Shown here piece by piece: positions 43,194 to 51,452 of a DNA stretch of 51,452 nucleotides. The notes under the pieces are model-generated. The model ran no database searches. It was given only the letters and a program-made list of their open reading frames with translations, and was not told the origin of the DNA. The DNA lies in assembly GCA_016926755.1 (NCBI GenBank), contig JAFGNZ010000011.1, forward strand, positions 1 to 51,452. Direction: 5' to 3'. Both the position numbers and the translations under genes were made by a program. Numbering within the stretch: position 1 is the stretch's first letter; every line of letters starts with the position of its first letter. The DNA is from Myxococcaceae bacterium. GTDB taxonomy: Bacteria; Myxococcota; Myxococcia; Myxococcales; Myxococcaceae.

Positions 43194-43709
43194 TCAGCCG
43201 ATGTGCACCAGCAGCGAGTGCCCCCGCTGCGCCACCTGGCTGAGGAACTTCCGCAGCTCCGCGAAGTAGCTGAGCAGCTCTTCCAGCGGATCCACGTCGT
43301 CCGCCGGCTCGTCCCAGGTGCCCGGGTAGATGTCCAGCTGCTGCAGCTTCCCGGCGTCGAAGCGGCCGCGCAGCGTGTCCAGCGAGAGGGCCCGCAGCGC
43401 CTCGGAGAGCTGCTTCACCTCGGCGGGCGTGAAGACGCGCGCCGTCCCCTCATCCGAGGGGATGTCGCCCACCTCCTCGCCCCCGCGCACCAGGAAGTCG
43501 AGCGGCGCCGCGCCCTCCCAGGCCGTCCCCGTGAGCAGGTACTGGAGCCCGTGCCAGGTCTCGCCGACGTCCAGCTCCAGGAACTTCGCGCCCTCCGGGT
43601 CGCCGAAGTCCTCCTCATCGTCCAGGAAGTCCTCCAGCCGCTCGGGGGCCTTCAACAACGCCTGGCGCTGGGCCTCCGTGGCGCTGCGCAGTGTGCAGAG
43701 CATCTCCAT
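43194..43709 (-). CDS. DUF1877 family protein
   Basis: 171 residues, soluble. The pattern LELDVGETWHGLQYLLTG and LDFLVRGGEEVGDI, then ARVFTPAEVKQLSEAL and YFAELRKFLSQVAQRGHSLLVHIG matches the DUF1877 (YfbM-like) family. Its function is unknown. It is separated by 40 bases from the YCII gene and by 26 bases from the mutase gene on the same strand, so a shared transcript is possible. Confidence 0.85.
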   Translation of the reverse strand: MEMLCTLRSATEAQRQALLKAPERLEDFLDDEEDFGDPEGAKFLELDVGETWHGLQYLLTGTAWEGAAPLDFLVRGGEEVGDIPSDEGTARVFTPAEVKQLSEALRALSLDTLRGRFDAGKLQQLDIYPGTWDEPADDVDPLEELLSYFAELRKFLSQVAQRGHSLLVHIG

Positions 43710-43735
43710 GTCGACTCCGTGGATGGCAGGTGGGC

Positions 43736-45396
<1,661 letters not shown>

Positions 45397-45397
<1 letters not shown>

Positions 45398-45906
45398 CAC
45401 TCCACCACCACGAGCTTCGCGTTGTTCTCCACGGCCGTGCCCTCCCTGGCCAGCAGCTCCACCACCTTGCCGGCCTTGGGGCTCTTCAGCTCGTTCTCCA
45501 TCTTCATCGCCTCCACCACCACCAGGCCCTGGCCCTCCTTCACCTCGTCCCCCAGCTTCACCAGGACCTTCACCACCTTGCCCGGCATGGGCGCGGTGAT
45601 GACCTGCTTGCCCTCGGCGGTGAAGCCCACCGAGCCCGCGCGCAGCCGCAGCCGCCGCTCGTCCGCCACGTCCACCCGGCTCACCTGCCCGCGCACCAGC
45701 ACGCCCACCTCGTCCCCGCTCTCCTCGAACTCCACGGGGTAGGAGGTGCCGTTCACCAGCAGGGACACCGCCCCGTGGTCCAGCGTCAGCGCGTCCACCG
45801 TGTACGTCTTGTCCTCGAGCGTCAGCCGGTACTGGGTGCCCCCCAGGTGCTCGACGTCCACCGGCACCGCTTCCTTCTGGCCCTGCAGCTTCGCGAAGTA
45901 ACGCAT
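45397..45906 (-). CDS. Biotin carboxyl carrier protein of acyl-CoA carboxylase
   Basis: 169 residues from ATG 45906 ([20 protein letters not shown]). The C-terminal biotinyl domain has the modified-lysine motif [18 protein letters not shown]. The middle holds the beta-rich extension typical of propionyl- and methylmalonyl-type carrier subunits ([25 protein letters not shown]). The biotin carboxylase gene ends at 45933, 26 bases upstream. It overlaps the mutase gene, so translation is probably coupled. Confidence 0.93.
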
Positions 45907-45932
45907 GGAGTGTCTCGGGAGAGGGTGGAGTG

Positions 45933-47450
45933 CTAACGCCGCCGGGTGCGCAGGGCGAGCCGCCACGGAGACAGGCCGCCCGTCCCCGCCGCCGCGCCCG
46001 CCCTCTGGGGCAGCGTCTTCGCCCGCTTCTGGTCCCGCTGGTGCGCGAACACCGCGCTGGCCAGCAGCGCCACCTCGTTCAGCTTCGGATCTTCCTTGCC
46101 CAGCAGCGCCGTGTGCTCGCGCGTCAGGAAGCTGGTGTCGTAGTCGCCGCCCACGAACTCCGGGTGCGCCAGGATGGCCTGCAGGTAGCGCGTGTTCGTG
46201 GTGATGCCCTTCACCACGTACTCGTTCAGCGCCCGCCGCGCCCGCGCGATGGCCTCCGGGCGCGTCGGCGCCCACACCGACAGCTTGGAGATCATCGGAT
46301 CATAGACGTTGGGCACCGTGTAGCCGGCGAACACGCCCGAGTCGTCTCGCACGTTCGGCCCGCCCGGCACCCGCAGGTACTGGATCCGCCCCGGGCTCGG
46401 CATGAAGTTGCGCGCCGGATCCTCCGCGTAGATGCGCAGCTCGATCGAGTGCCCCCGCGGCGGCACCGGCTCCGTGAAGGGCAGCCGCTCGCCCTCGGCC
46501 ACCTTGATCTGCAGGGCCACCAGATCCAGCCCCGTCACCCACTCCGTCACCGGGTGCTCCACCTGCAGGCGGGTGTTCATCTCCAGGAAGTAGAAGTTGC
46601 GGTGCACGTCCACCAGGAACTCCACCGTCCCGGCGCCCACGTAGTTCACCGCCCGGGCCGCCTGCACCGCCACCGCGCCCATCTTCGCGCGCAGCTCCGG
46701 GGTGAGGATGGGGCTGGGCGTCTCCTCCACCACCTTCTGGTGCCGCCGCTGCGCCGAGCACTCGCGCTCGTTCAGGTGCACCACCGTGCCGTGCTGGTCC
46801 CCGAACACCTGGATCTCCACGTGGTGGGGCTTCTCCAGGTACTTCTCGATGTAGACCGCGTCGTTGCCGAAGGCGTTGAGCGCCTCGCTCTTGGCCGAGC
46901 GCCACGCGGACTCGAACTCCTGCAGGTTCTCCACCCGGCGCATGCCCTTGCCGCCGCCACCGCCCGCCGCCTTGAGCATGATGGGGAAGCCGATCTTCTC
47001 CGCGTACGCCCGCGCCTCCTCCTGGGTGGCGATCGGCTCGGTGGTGCCGGGCACCACGGGCACGCCCGCCTTGATCATGTTCTGCCGCGCCCGCGTCTTC
47101 TCGCCCATGGCGTCCATGGCCGAGGCCGGGGGGCCGATGAAGATCAGCCCCGCCTTCTCGCACGCGCGCACGAAGGAGGCGTTCTCCGACAGGAAGCCGT
47201 AGCCCGGGTGGATGGCGTCCGCGCCCGAGAGCTTCGCCGCCTCGAGGATGCGCTCCTGCACCAGGTAGCTCTCTCGCGAGGGCGGCGGGCCCACCAGGAA
47301 GGCCTGATCGGCCATGCGCACGTGCAGCGCGGAGCGGTCCGCCTCGGAGTAGACGGCCACCGTGGCGATGCCGAGCTCCTTGCAGGTGCGCATCACCCGG
47401 ATGGCGATCTCGCCGCGGTTGGCGATGAGGATCTTGCGAATCTTGGGCAT
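45933..47450 (-). CDS. Biotin carboxylase subunit of acyl-CoA carboxylase
   Basis: 505 residues from ATG 47450 ([20 protein letters not shown]), which follows AAAGGGG; an in-frame upstream start to 47639 adds a poor extension. ATP-grasp motifs are [12 protein letters not shown] and [16 protein letters not shown], and [14 protein letters not shown] is also present. It carboxylates biotin on the carrier encoded next. The carboxyltransferase subunit is not in this window. With the mutase, the genes fit propionyl-CoA to succinyl-CoA metabolism, which is common in myxobacteria. Confidence 0.95.
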   Translation of the reverse strand: MPKIRKILIANRGEIAIRVMRTCKELGIATVAVYSEADRSALHVRMADQAFLVGPPPSRESYLVQERILEAAKLSGADAIHPGYGFLSENASFVRACEKAGLIFIGPPASAMDAMGEKTRARQNMIKAGVPVVPGTTEPIATQEEARAYAEKIGFPIMLKAAGGGGGKGMRRVENLQEFESAWRSAKSEALNAFGNDAVYIEKYLEKPHHVEIQVFGDQHGTVVHLNERECSAQRRHQKVVEETPSPILTPELRAKMGAVAVQAARAVNYVGAGTVEFLVDVHRNFYFLEMNTRLQVEHPVTEWVTGLDLVALQIKVAEGERLPFTEPVPPRGHSIELRIYAEDPARNFMPSPGRIQYLRVPGGPNVRDDSGVFAGYTVPNVYDPMISKLSVWAPTRPEAIARARRALNEYVVKGITTNTRYLQAILAHPEFVGGDYDTSFLTREHTALLGKEDPKLNEVALLASAVFAHQRDQKRAKTLPQRAGAAAGTGGLSPWRLALRTRRR

Positions 47451-47530
47451 GGGGCGCCCCTTTAGCACACGCGGGCGCTCCCTCGGGATAGTCTGCGCGC
47501 CCTGTCCCACCCCGGACTTCCGAGGAACCC

Positions 47531-48715
47531 ATGTCCCTGCTCCGCTGGAGCCGCGCGCTGCTCGCCGCCCTCGTGCTGGCGGGCTGCAAGTCCAACCCTC
47601 CCTCCACGTCCCCCCAGGACTCGGGCGTGGCAGCCGCACCCGCGGCGGACAAGGCCCCCACTCCAGGCAAGGAGCCGGGCAGGCACGGCGCGACGGGGGT
47701 GGGGTCCGAGGTGACGCCGCCTCCCAGGGGGGCTCCCGGGCACGCGCTCTCGTACCTGAAGCCGGTGGATCCCGAGCGCTGTGAGTGGGTGCGGCAGCCG
47801 CTGCCCGCGGGTGAGCCGGTATCGCTCTTCACGTTCAACGCGGCGTGCGACCAGGCCATGGTCTCGTGGCGCCCGGATGGAACGGAGGGCCTGGTGTTCT
47901 CCTGGCCCGCGGGCGAGGGCGAGGGGCCCAGGGCCTGGCGAGTGGAGCTCGTCGGGAAGGCCGGCAAGCCGCTGGAGCTGAAGGGGCTGCCTGGGAGCAA
48001 AGGGGCGGGCGGGCAGGACCGGCCGTACATCGAGGAGATCGGCTTCGACGAGCAGGGCCACCCGGTGGCGATCGTCGCCGACGCCTACGTCACCCGGACG
48101 CCCAAGAAGGGGGCGGGCGGTCAGGAGGTCGTCACCTTCGAGGGGAAGGACTATCCGCTCCCCGAAGGAGGCGAGGGCTCTCCGGGGCTCGCCCTTGCGT
48201 ATCGGCTGGAGGGCGCCGGCTGGAAGCGCATCGAGGCGAAGGGCAGCCACTTCGAGTCGGATCTCGCCGAGGGCACCCGTGCGCTCGAGGCGACGAAGAC
48301 GTTGCTGCCCATCGCGAAGTCCTCCCCGTCTGTGCGCATGCGCGGAGAGGATGCGCCAGAGGGCGACGCGAAGAGGCTGGACGCGGCCTTCCCCGGGCAG
48401 GACGAGTCGGGCCAGTGGATGGTCCTCGCCACGCCGGGAGGGAGGCTCTTCTTCCGGGGCACGCTGGGAGGGGAGTTCCTCTATCCGTCCGTCCCGTTGG
48501 CCTGGGAGCAGGAGGGCAAGCTGGTGGAGCTGGAGGGGCTGATGGCGAAGAGGGACGATGTTCTCGACCTGCAGCTTCGGGAGGGGCTCTTGCTCATCGC
48601 CAACTACGGGGATCCGCGCTCCGCACAGATCTGGGATACCCGGGCGAAGCAGCCCCTCCTTTCCGTCGAGGCCGCCAACGCTCCGGCCTTCTGGCCACGG
48701 CCCGGCAGCCCCTGA
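47531..48715 (+). CDS. Lipoprotein of unknown function
   Basis: 394 residues. The signal peptide ends in lipobox LAGC (Cys19), followed by a Ser/Pro/Ala-rich linker to about residue 70. The rest (SLFTFNAACDQAMVSWRPDG, YIEEIGFDEQGHPVAIVAD and repeated short beta strands) may form a beta-propeller-like or WD-type domain. I recognise no family. It is divergent from the biotin carboxylase gene, 80 bases between starts. Confidence 0.75.
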   Translation: MSLLRWSRALLAALVLAGCKSNPPSTSPQDSGVAAAPAADKAPTPGKEPGRHGATGVGSEVTPPPRGAPGHALSYLKPVDPERCEWVRQPLPAGEPVSLFTFNAACDQAMVSWRPDGTEGLVFSWPAGEGEGPRAWRVELVGKAGKPLELKGLPGSKGAGGQDRPYIEEIGFDEQGHPVAIVADAYVTRTPKKGAGGQEVVTFEGKDYPLPEGGEGSPGLALAYRLEGAGWKRIEAKGSHFESDLAEGTRALEATKTLLPIAKSSPSVRMRGEDAPEGDAKRLDAAFPGQDESGQWMVLATPGGRLFFRGTLGGEFLYPSVPLAWEQEGKLVELEGLMAKRDDVLDLQLREGLLLIANYGDPRSAQIWDTRAKQPLLSVEAANAPAFWPRPGSP

Positions 48716-48730
48716 GCCGCTGGAACGCCC

Positions 48731-50407
48731 TTGCGAGACGTCGTGACGTACTTCGATCCGCAGCCGGCTCCGAGCGAGCTGCCGGTGCGGCTCGCAAACC
48801 CGTTCGCCGAGGGCCCGCCGCACACCCTTGCTCGCCGGGCCGCCGAGGAGCTGCAGCGGCGCCTGCGCCGGGGCGACCTCGGCGCTGGGATCGACCTTGG
48901 GGCGCTCGACACGCCGGGTCGCGGCAAGATGTTCGGAGTGCTGGTCGTCGCCGCGGAGGAGGGGCGCGTCGGCTACCTCTCCGGCTTCTCCGGCATGCTC
49001 GGCGAACGCTGGCGGGTCGACGGGTTCGTGCCACCGCTCTTCGATCTCGTGGCGCGTGACGCGTTCTGGCCCGCCTGGGAGGCCGAGCTGCGTGCGCTCG
49101 ATGCCCGCCATGCCGAGCTGGTCGATGGTGCCGAGCCCGTGGCGTTGCGCGCGCGCCTCGCCGAGCTGACCGCGCGCCACACCGCCGCCGCCGCCGAGCT
49201 GCGTGCGCGCCACGCGGAGAATCGCCGCCTCCGGCACGACGCGCGTCGGCGCCTCGCCGAGGGGACGGTCGGAGAAGACGAGCGAGGCGCGGCGCTTCAC
49301 GCGCTCGGGCAGGAGAGCCGCGCCGACGACGTCGAGCGCCGGCGGCTGGACGCGACGTACCATCAGGAGCGTGAGGGGCTGGCCTCGGCATTGCGAGCGA
49401 TCGACGCACGCCGCGCCGAGCTCGAGCACCTGCGCGCCGAGCGCTCGAGGCAGCTCTGGCAGCAGATCGCCTCCAGCTACGTGATCCCGAATGCGCGCGG
49501 CGAAGAGCGCCCCCTGGGGGAGCTGTTCGCGCCCGAGCCTCCCCCGGGCGGGGCGGGCGACTGCGCCGCGCCAAAGCTCCTCGCCTACGCCTTCCGGCAG
49601 CGTCTGAGACCGCTGGCACTCGCCGAGTTCTGGTGGGGGGCTCCGCCGCTCACGGGAGATCGGCAGGCGGGCGCGTACTACCCGGCGTGTCATGGCAAGT
49701 GCGGCAGGGTCCTGCCGTACATGCTGGAGGGGCTGGCCATCAATCCGGCACTGCTCCCTGGCGCGGCACCCGGCACAGAGGATGACCTGCGGATCGTGTA
49801 CGAGGATTCGTGGCTGCTCGTCGTTGAGAAGCCTTGCGGCCTGCTGTCGGTCCCTGGCCGTCACGATCTGCTGCGTGACTCGGTGCTCGTCCGCCTCCGG
49901 CGGCGATACCCGGAAGCCTCCGAGCCGATCGTCATGCACCCCCTCGATCCCGAGGCTTCCGGGCTCCTGCTCGTAGCCAGGGATCCGGAGACCTCCGCGG
50001 CGCTGCAACCGCAGTTCGCGCGGGGAGAGGCCGACAAGCGTTACGTCGCTTTGCTCGACGGCCAGGTCTCCGGCGAGCACGGCGTCATCGAGCTGCCGCT
50101 TCGGGCCGATCCCGAGGGTCGCCGCCGCCACATCATCGACCCGAGCCATGGCAAGCGCGCCATCACCGAGTGGCGCGTCACGCAGCGGACCGGCGCACGG
50201 ACCCGGGTGTCGCTCTTCCCCCGCACGGGACGCACGCACCAGCTTCGCGTCCACGCCGCACACCCGCTTGGCCTGGGGGCTCCAATTGTCGGCGACCGAC
50301 TCTACGGCGGGGACGACGCGCGCTTGATGCTCCATGCTGATGCCCTGAAGCTCCTTCATCCGCGCACGGGTGAGCGTCTGGAGCTCGAGTGCCGCGCGCC
50401 ATTCTGA
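48731..50407 (+). CDS. RluA-family pseudouridine synthase with coiled-coil N-terminal region
   Basis: 558 residues, TTG start at 48731 (a GTG follows at 48740). The C-terminal 210 residues form an RluA catalytic domain: DSWLLVVEKPCGLLSVPG, then VMHPLDPEASGLLLVA with the catalytic Asp in place (HPLD instead of HRLD), and FPRTGRTHQLRVHAAHP. Residues 120-250 are a long Ala/Arg/Glu-rich helix, probably a coiled coil, and CHGKCGRVLPYML is a possible Cys motif. Long RluA members with this layout exist in proteobacteria. The RNA target is unknown. It follows the lipoprotein gene closely (15 bases). Confidence 0.88.
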   Translation: MRDVVTYFDPQPAPSELPVRLANPFAEGPPHTLARRAAEELQRRLRRGDLGAGIDLGALDTPGRGKMFGVLVVAAEEGRVGYLSGFSGMLGERWRVDGFVPPLFDLVARDAFWPAWEAELRALDARHAELVDGAEPVALRARLAELTARHTAAAAELRARHAENRRLRHDARRRLAEGTVGEDERGAALHALGQESRADDVERRRLDATYHQEREGLASALRAIDARRAELEHLRAERSRQLWQQIASSYVIPNARGEERPLGELFAPEPPPGGAGDCAAPKLLAYAFRQRLRPLALAEFWWGAPPLTGDRQAGAYYPACHGKCGRVLPYMLEGLAINPALLPGAAPGTEDDLRIVYEDSWLLVVEKPCGLLSVPGRHDLLRDSVLVRLRRRYPEASEPIVMHPLDPEASGLLLVARDPETSAALQPQFARGEADKRYVALLDGQVSGEHGVIELPLRADPEGRRRHIIDPSHGKRAITEWRVTQRTGARTRVSLFPRTGRTHQLRVHAAHPLGLGAPIVGDRLYGGDDARLMLHADALKLLHPRTGERLELECRAPF

Positions 50408-50434
50408 TGCGGAGAGGGCGTTGAACGGAGGCAC

Positions 50435-51452
50435 TCAAGCAAGCCAGCGGAGCATCCATCGGAGCATGACCAGCAAGACGGGGGGCTTGGCGTCCTCCTG
50501 TGGCTCTTGAGGAGGGAGCGTGGGCGGCCGGCCAACTCCTGGCTCCATATCGACGGCGCATGGCGCAAAGCTGTCCGGCAACCCGGTGGGTTTCGGCAGG
50601 CCGCGTTCGGCCGTTGCCCGCTGAGAGTCCGAGGTGCAGGCGCGAGCACGGCTTGGAGGTTCAGCAGCCCCCATTCGTGCGCCAGCAGGTGACGGAGCCC
50701 CCCACGGTACAGGGGACCAAGTGTCGCCCTTATCTTCTTCATGGTGTCTTGGGGGCCTGCAGGCCTCCAACCCCCTGGGGCCCGAAGGCTGGCCGAGGCT
50801 GGTGAAGGCAGAGCAACTCGAGGCACTACCTGTCGGCGGCGCATGGCGCAAAGCTGTCCGACAACCGGGCAGGTTCAGACAAGCTGCCTCCGCCAGCGCC
50901 CCTCCAGTCAGTTCAGGCTTGGGGCTGCCTGGGGAAGGTGGCTCTGTCAGGGCGGAGGGCGGCAAGGGCACCTCGCCTGTCCGACACCCGGGCAGGTTCA
51001 GACAAGCCGCCTGTGCCAGCGCCCCTCTCGCAAGTTCAGGCGTGGAACTGCCTGGCGAGAGTGGCTCTGTCAAAGCAGGGGGCTGGAAAGGCACGTGGCC
51101 TGTCGGACAAGCAGGCAGGTTCGCATTGGCCGAGCCCGCCGGCTCGCCCTTGGTGGGCTCGGCCTTGGAGCTGGCCAGCGCAGGCGGCTGCAGTGGGGTG
51201 GGCGCCACCTCGGGCAGCACCTGTGCTGGGCGCATTGGCATCAACCTGTGGAGCAATTGCTCATCACCGGCCAGCAGCAGTGCCGACAGGTGGCGCCTCA
51301 AGGCCTGTGCATCCCTGTCTCCCAGGGCACTCGCCACGTATCGAGCCCACTGGACGACAGCCTCCCTGTCCAACTGGGGCACCACCCGCGCGGCCATGCC
51401 CCAGAAGGAGCGCTCCAGCGACTGGATGAGCAGGAAGTGCCCGGGGCGCCCG
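50435..51452 (-). CDS. Repeat-containing protein of unknown function (5' end outside window)
   Basis: The frame is open to the right edge: upstream of an internal ATG at 51397 it reads GRPGHFLLIQSLERSFWG, which looks coding, so the start lies beyond 51452. About 338 residues are seen. The first 70 (LDREAVVQWARYVASALG, QALRRHLSALLLAG) are helical and conserved-looking. From about residue 90 the protein consists of degenerate 41-residue units (LPGCRTGEVPLPPSALTEP...), then a Pro/Ala/Gly-rich tail. I recognise no family. The repeat part may be poorly conserved or partly frame-shifted. Confidence 0.6.
   Translation of the reverse strand, partial: GRPGHFLLIQSLERSFWGMAARVVPQLDREAVVQWARYVASALGDRDAQALRRHLSALLLAGDEQLLHRLMPMRPAQVLPEVAPTPLQPPALASSKAEPTKGEPAGSANANLPACPTGHVPFQPPALTEPLSPGSSTPELARGALAQAACLNLPGCRTGEVPLPPSALTEPPSPGSPKPELTGGALAEAACLNLPGCRTALRHAPPTGSASSCSAFTSLGQPSGPRGLEACRPPRHHEEDKGDTWSPVPWGAPSPAGARMGAAEPPSRARACTSDSQRATAERGLPKPTGLPDSFAPCAVDMEPGVGRPPTLPPQEPQEDAKPPVLLVMLRWMLRWLA
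50856..51130. repeat. 123-base tandem repeats (two full units and a partial third)
   Basis: Units start at 50856, 50979 and 51102 with GTCCGACA or a variant (period 123 bases, 41 codons). They share GGGCAGGTTCAGACAAGC in the first two and the AGCGCCCCTC segment, with point differences between them. A related stretch GGCGCATGGCGCAAAGCTGT, extended to CCG, occurs at 50555-50577 and at 50838-50860. The period keeps the reading frame of the minus-strand gene. Confidence 0.8.

Noticed and set aside
47462..50434. 990-codon minus-strand frame opposite the lipoprotein and RluA genes
   Set aside because: Arg/Gly/Ala-rich antisense product with no motifs; the plus strand has a lipobox protein and a catalytic domain.

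Overview
The window is high-GC DNA, densely coding on both strands, and reads like a myxobacterial chromosome (order Myxococcales, probably the Cystobacterineae/Archangiaceae side). That placement is inference. It rests on fused Ser/Thr-kinase/cyclase/ATPase proteins, many lipoproteins, a DnaJ/TPR/DUF4388-like regulator, an Fe-S type PurF and a single-domain response regulator beside a kinase-like protein. Most genes are chromosomal housekeeping or accessory genes. No insertion sequence, CRISPR array, rRNA or complete canonical tRNA was seen.

Layout. 1-7225 (minus): respiratory complex I genes nuoE-nuoF-nuoJ-nuoK-nuoL-nuoM-nuoN, with nuoN cut by the left edge; nuoG, nuoH and nuoI are missing between nuoF and nuoJ. 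7473-12194 (mostly plus): a response regulator, a kinase-fold protein with a degenerate catalytic loop, a lipoprotein, an MshEN-domain protein, a DUF309 protein and a small heat-shock protein. 12316-16052 (minus): tight operon pyrG-kdsA-kdsC-(HTH plus receiver regulator), giving CTP and Kdo for lipopolysaccharide. 16128-18463 (minus): a small Cys-rich protein, an intrinsic terminator, a hairpin-covered tiny ORF with an extreme Shine-Dalgarno match, and an MsbA-like ABC exporter. 18594-19460: a stand-alone AAA ATPase.

19532-31143 is the most interesting part: a ribosomal-peptide (RiPP) cluster of the TOMM (azole/azoline) type. It holds a kinase/cyclase/AAA/TPR fusion, an amidohydrolase, a fused cyclodehydratase with all YcaO ATP-binding motifs, a divergent NHLP-like precursor peptide ending in Ser-Phe-Ser-Cys, a SagB-type flavin dehydrogenase, and a radical SAM enzyme with the CX7CX2C motif of the RiPP-maturation family. 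Expected flow: the cyclodehydratase binds the leader and cyclises Ser/Thr/Cys, SagB oxidises azolines to azoles, the radical SAM enzyme adds a further modification, and the amidohydrolase could trim the peptide. The kinase fusion may couple the cluster to a signal. A tRNA-3'-end-like structured element sits at its left border.

31225-38435 returns to housekeeping: kdsB, wecB, an RluA-type pseudouridine synthase, purF, a ceramidase-like protein, a probable V4R-like sensor protein and yhbY. 38492-43709 holds a DnaJ/TPR regulator, a secreted protein made of four exact 59-residue six-cysteine units, a TSUP permease, a YCII-domain lipoprotein and a DUF1877 protein. 43736-47450 (minus) is a biotin carboxylase / biotin carrier / methylmalonyl-CoA mutase operon for propionyl-CoA or related acyl-CoA metabolism. 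The right end has a lipoprotein, a long RluA-family protein with a coiled-coil insert, and a repeat-containing gene that runs off the edge.
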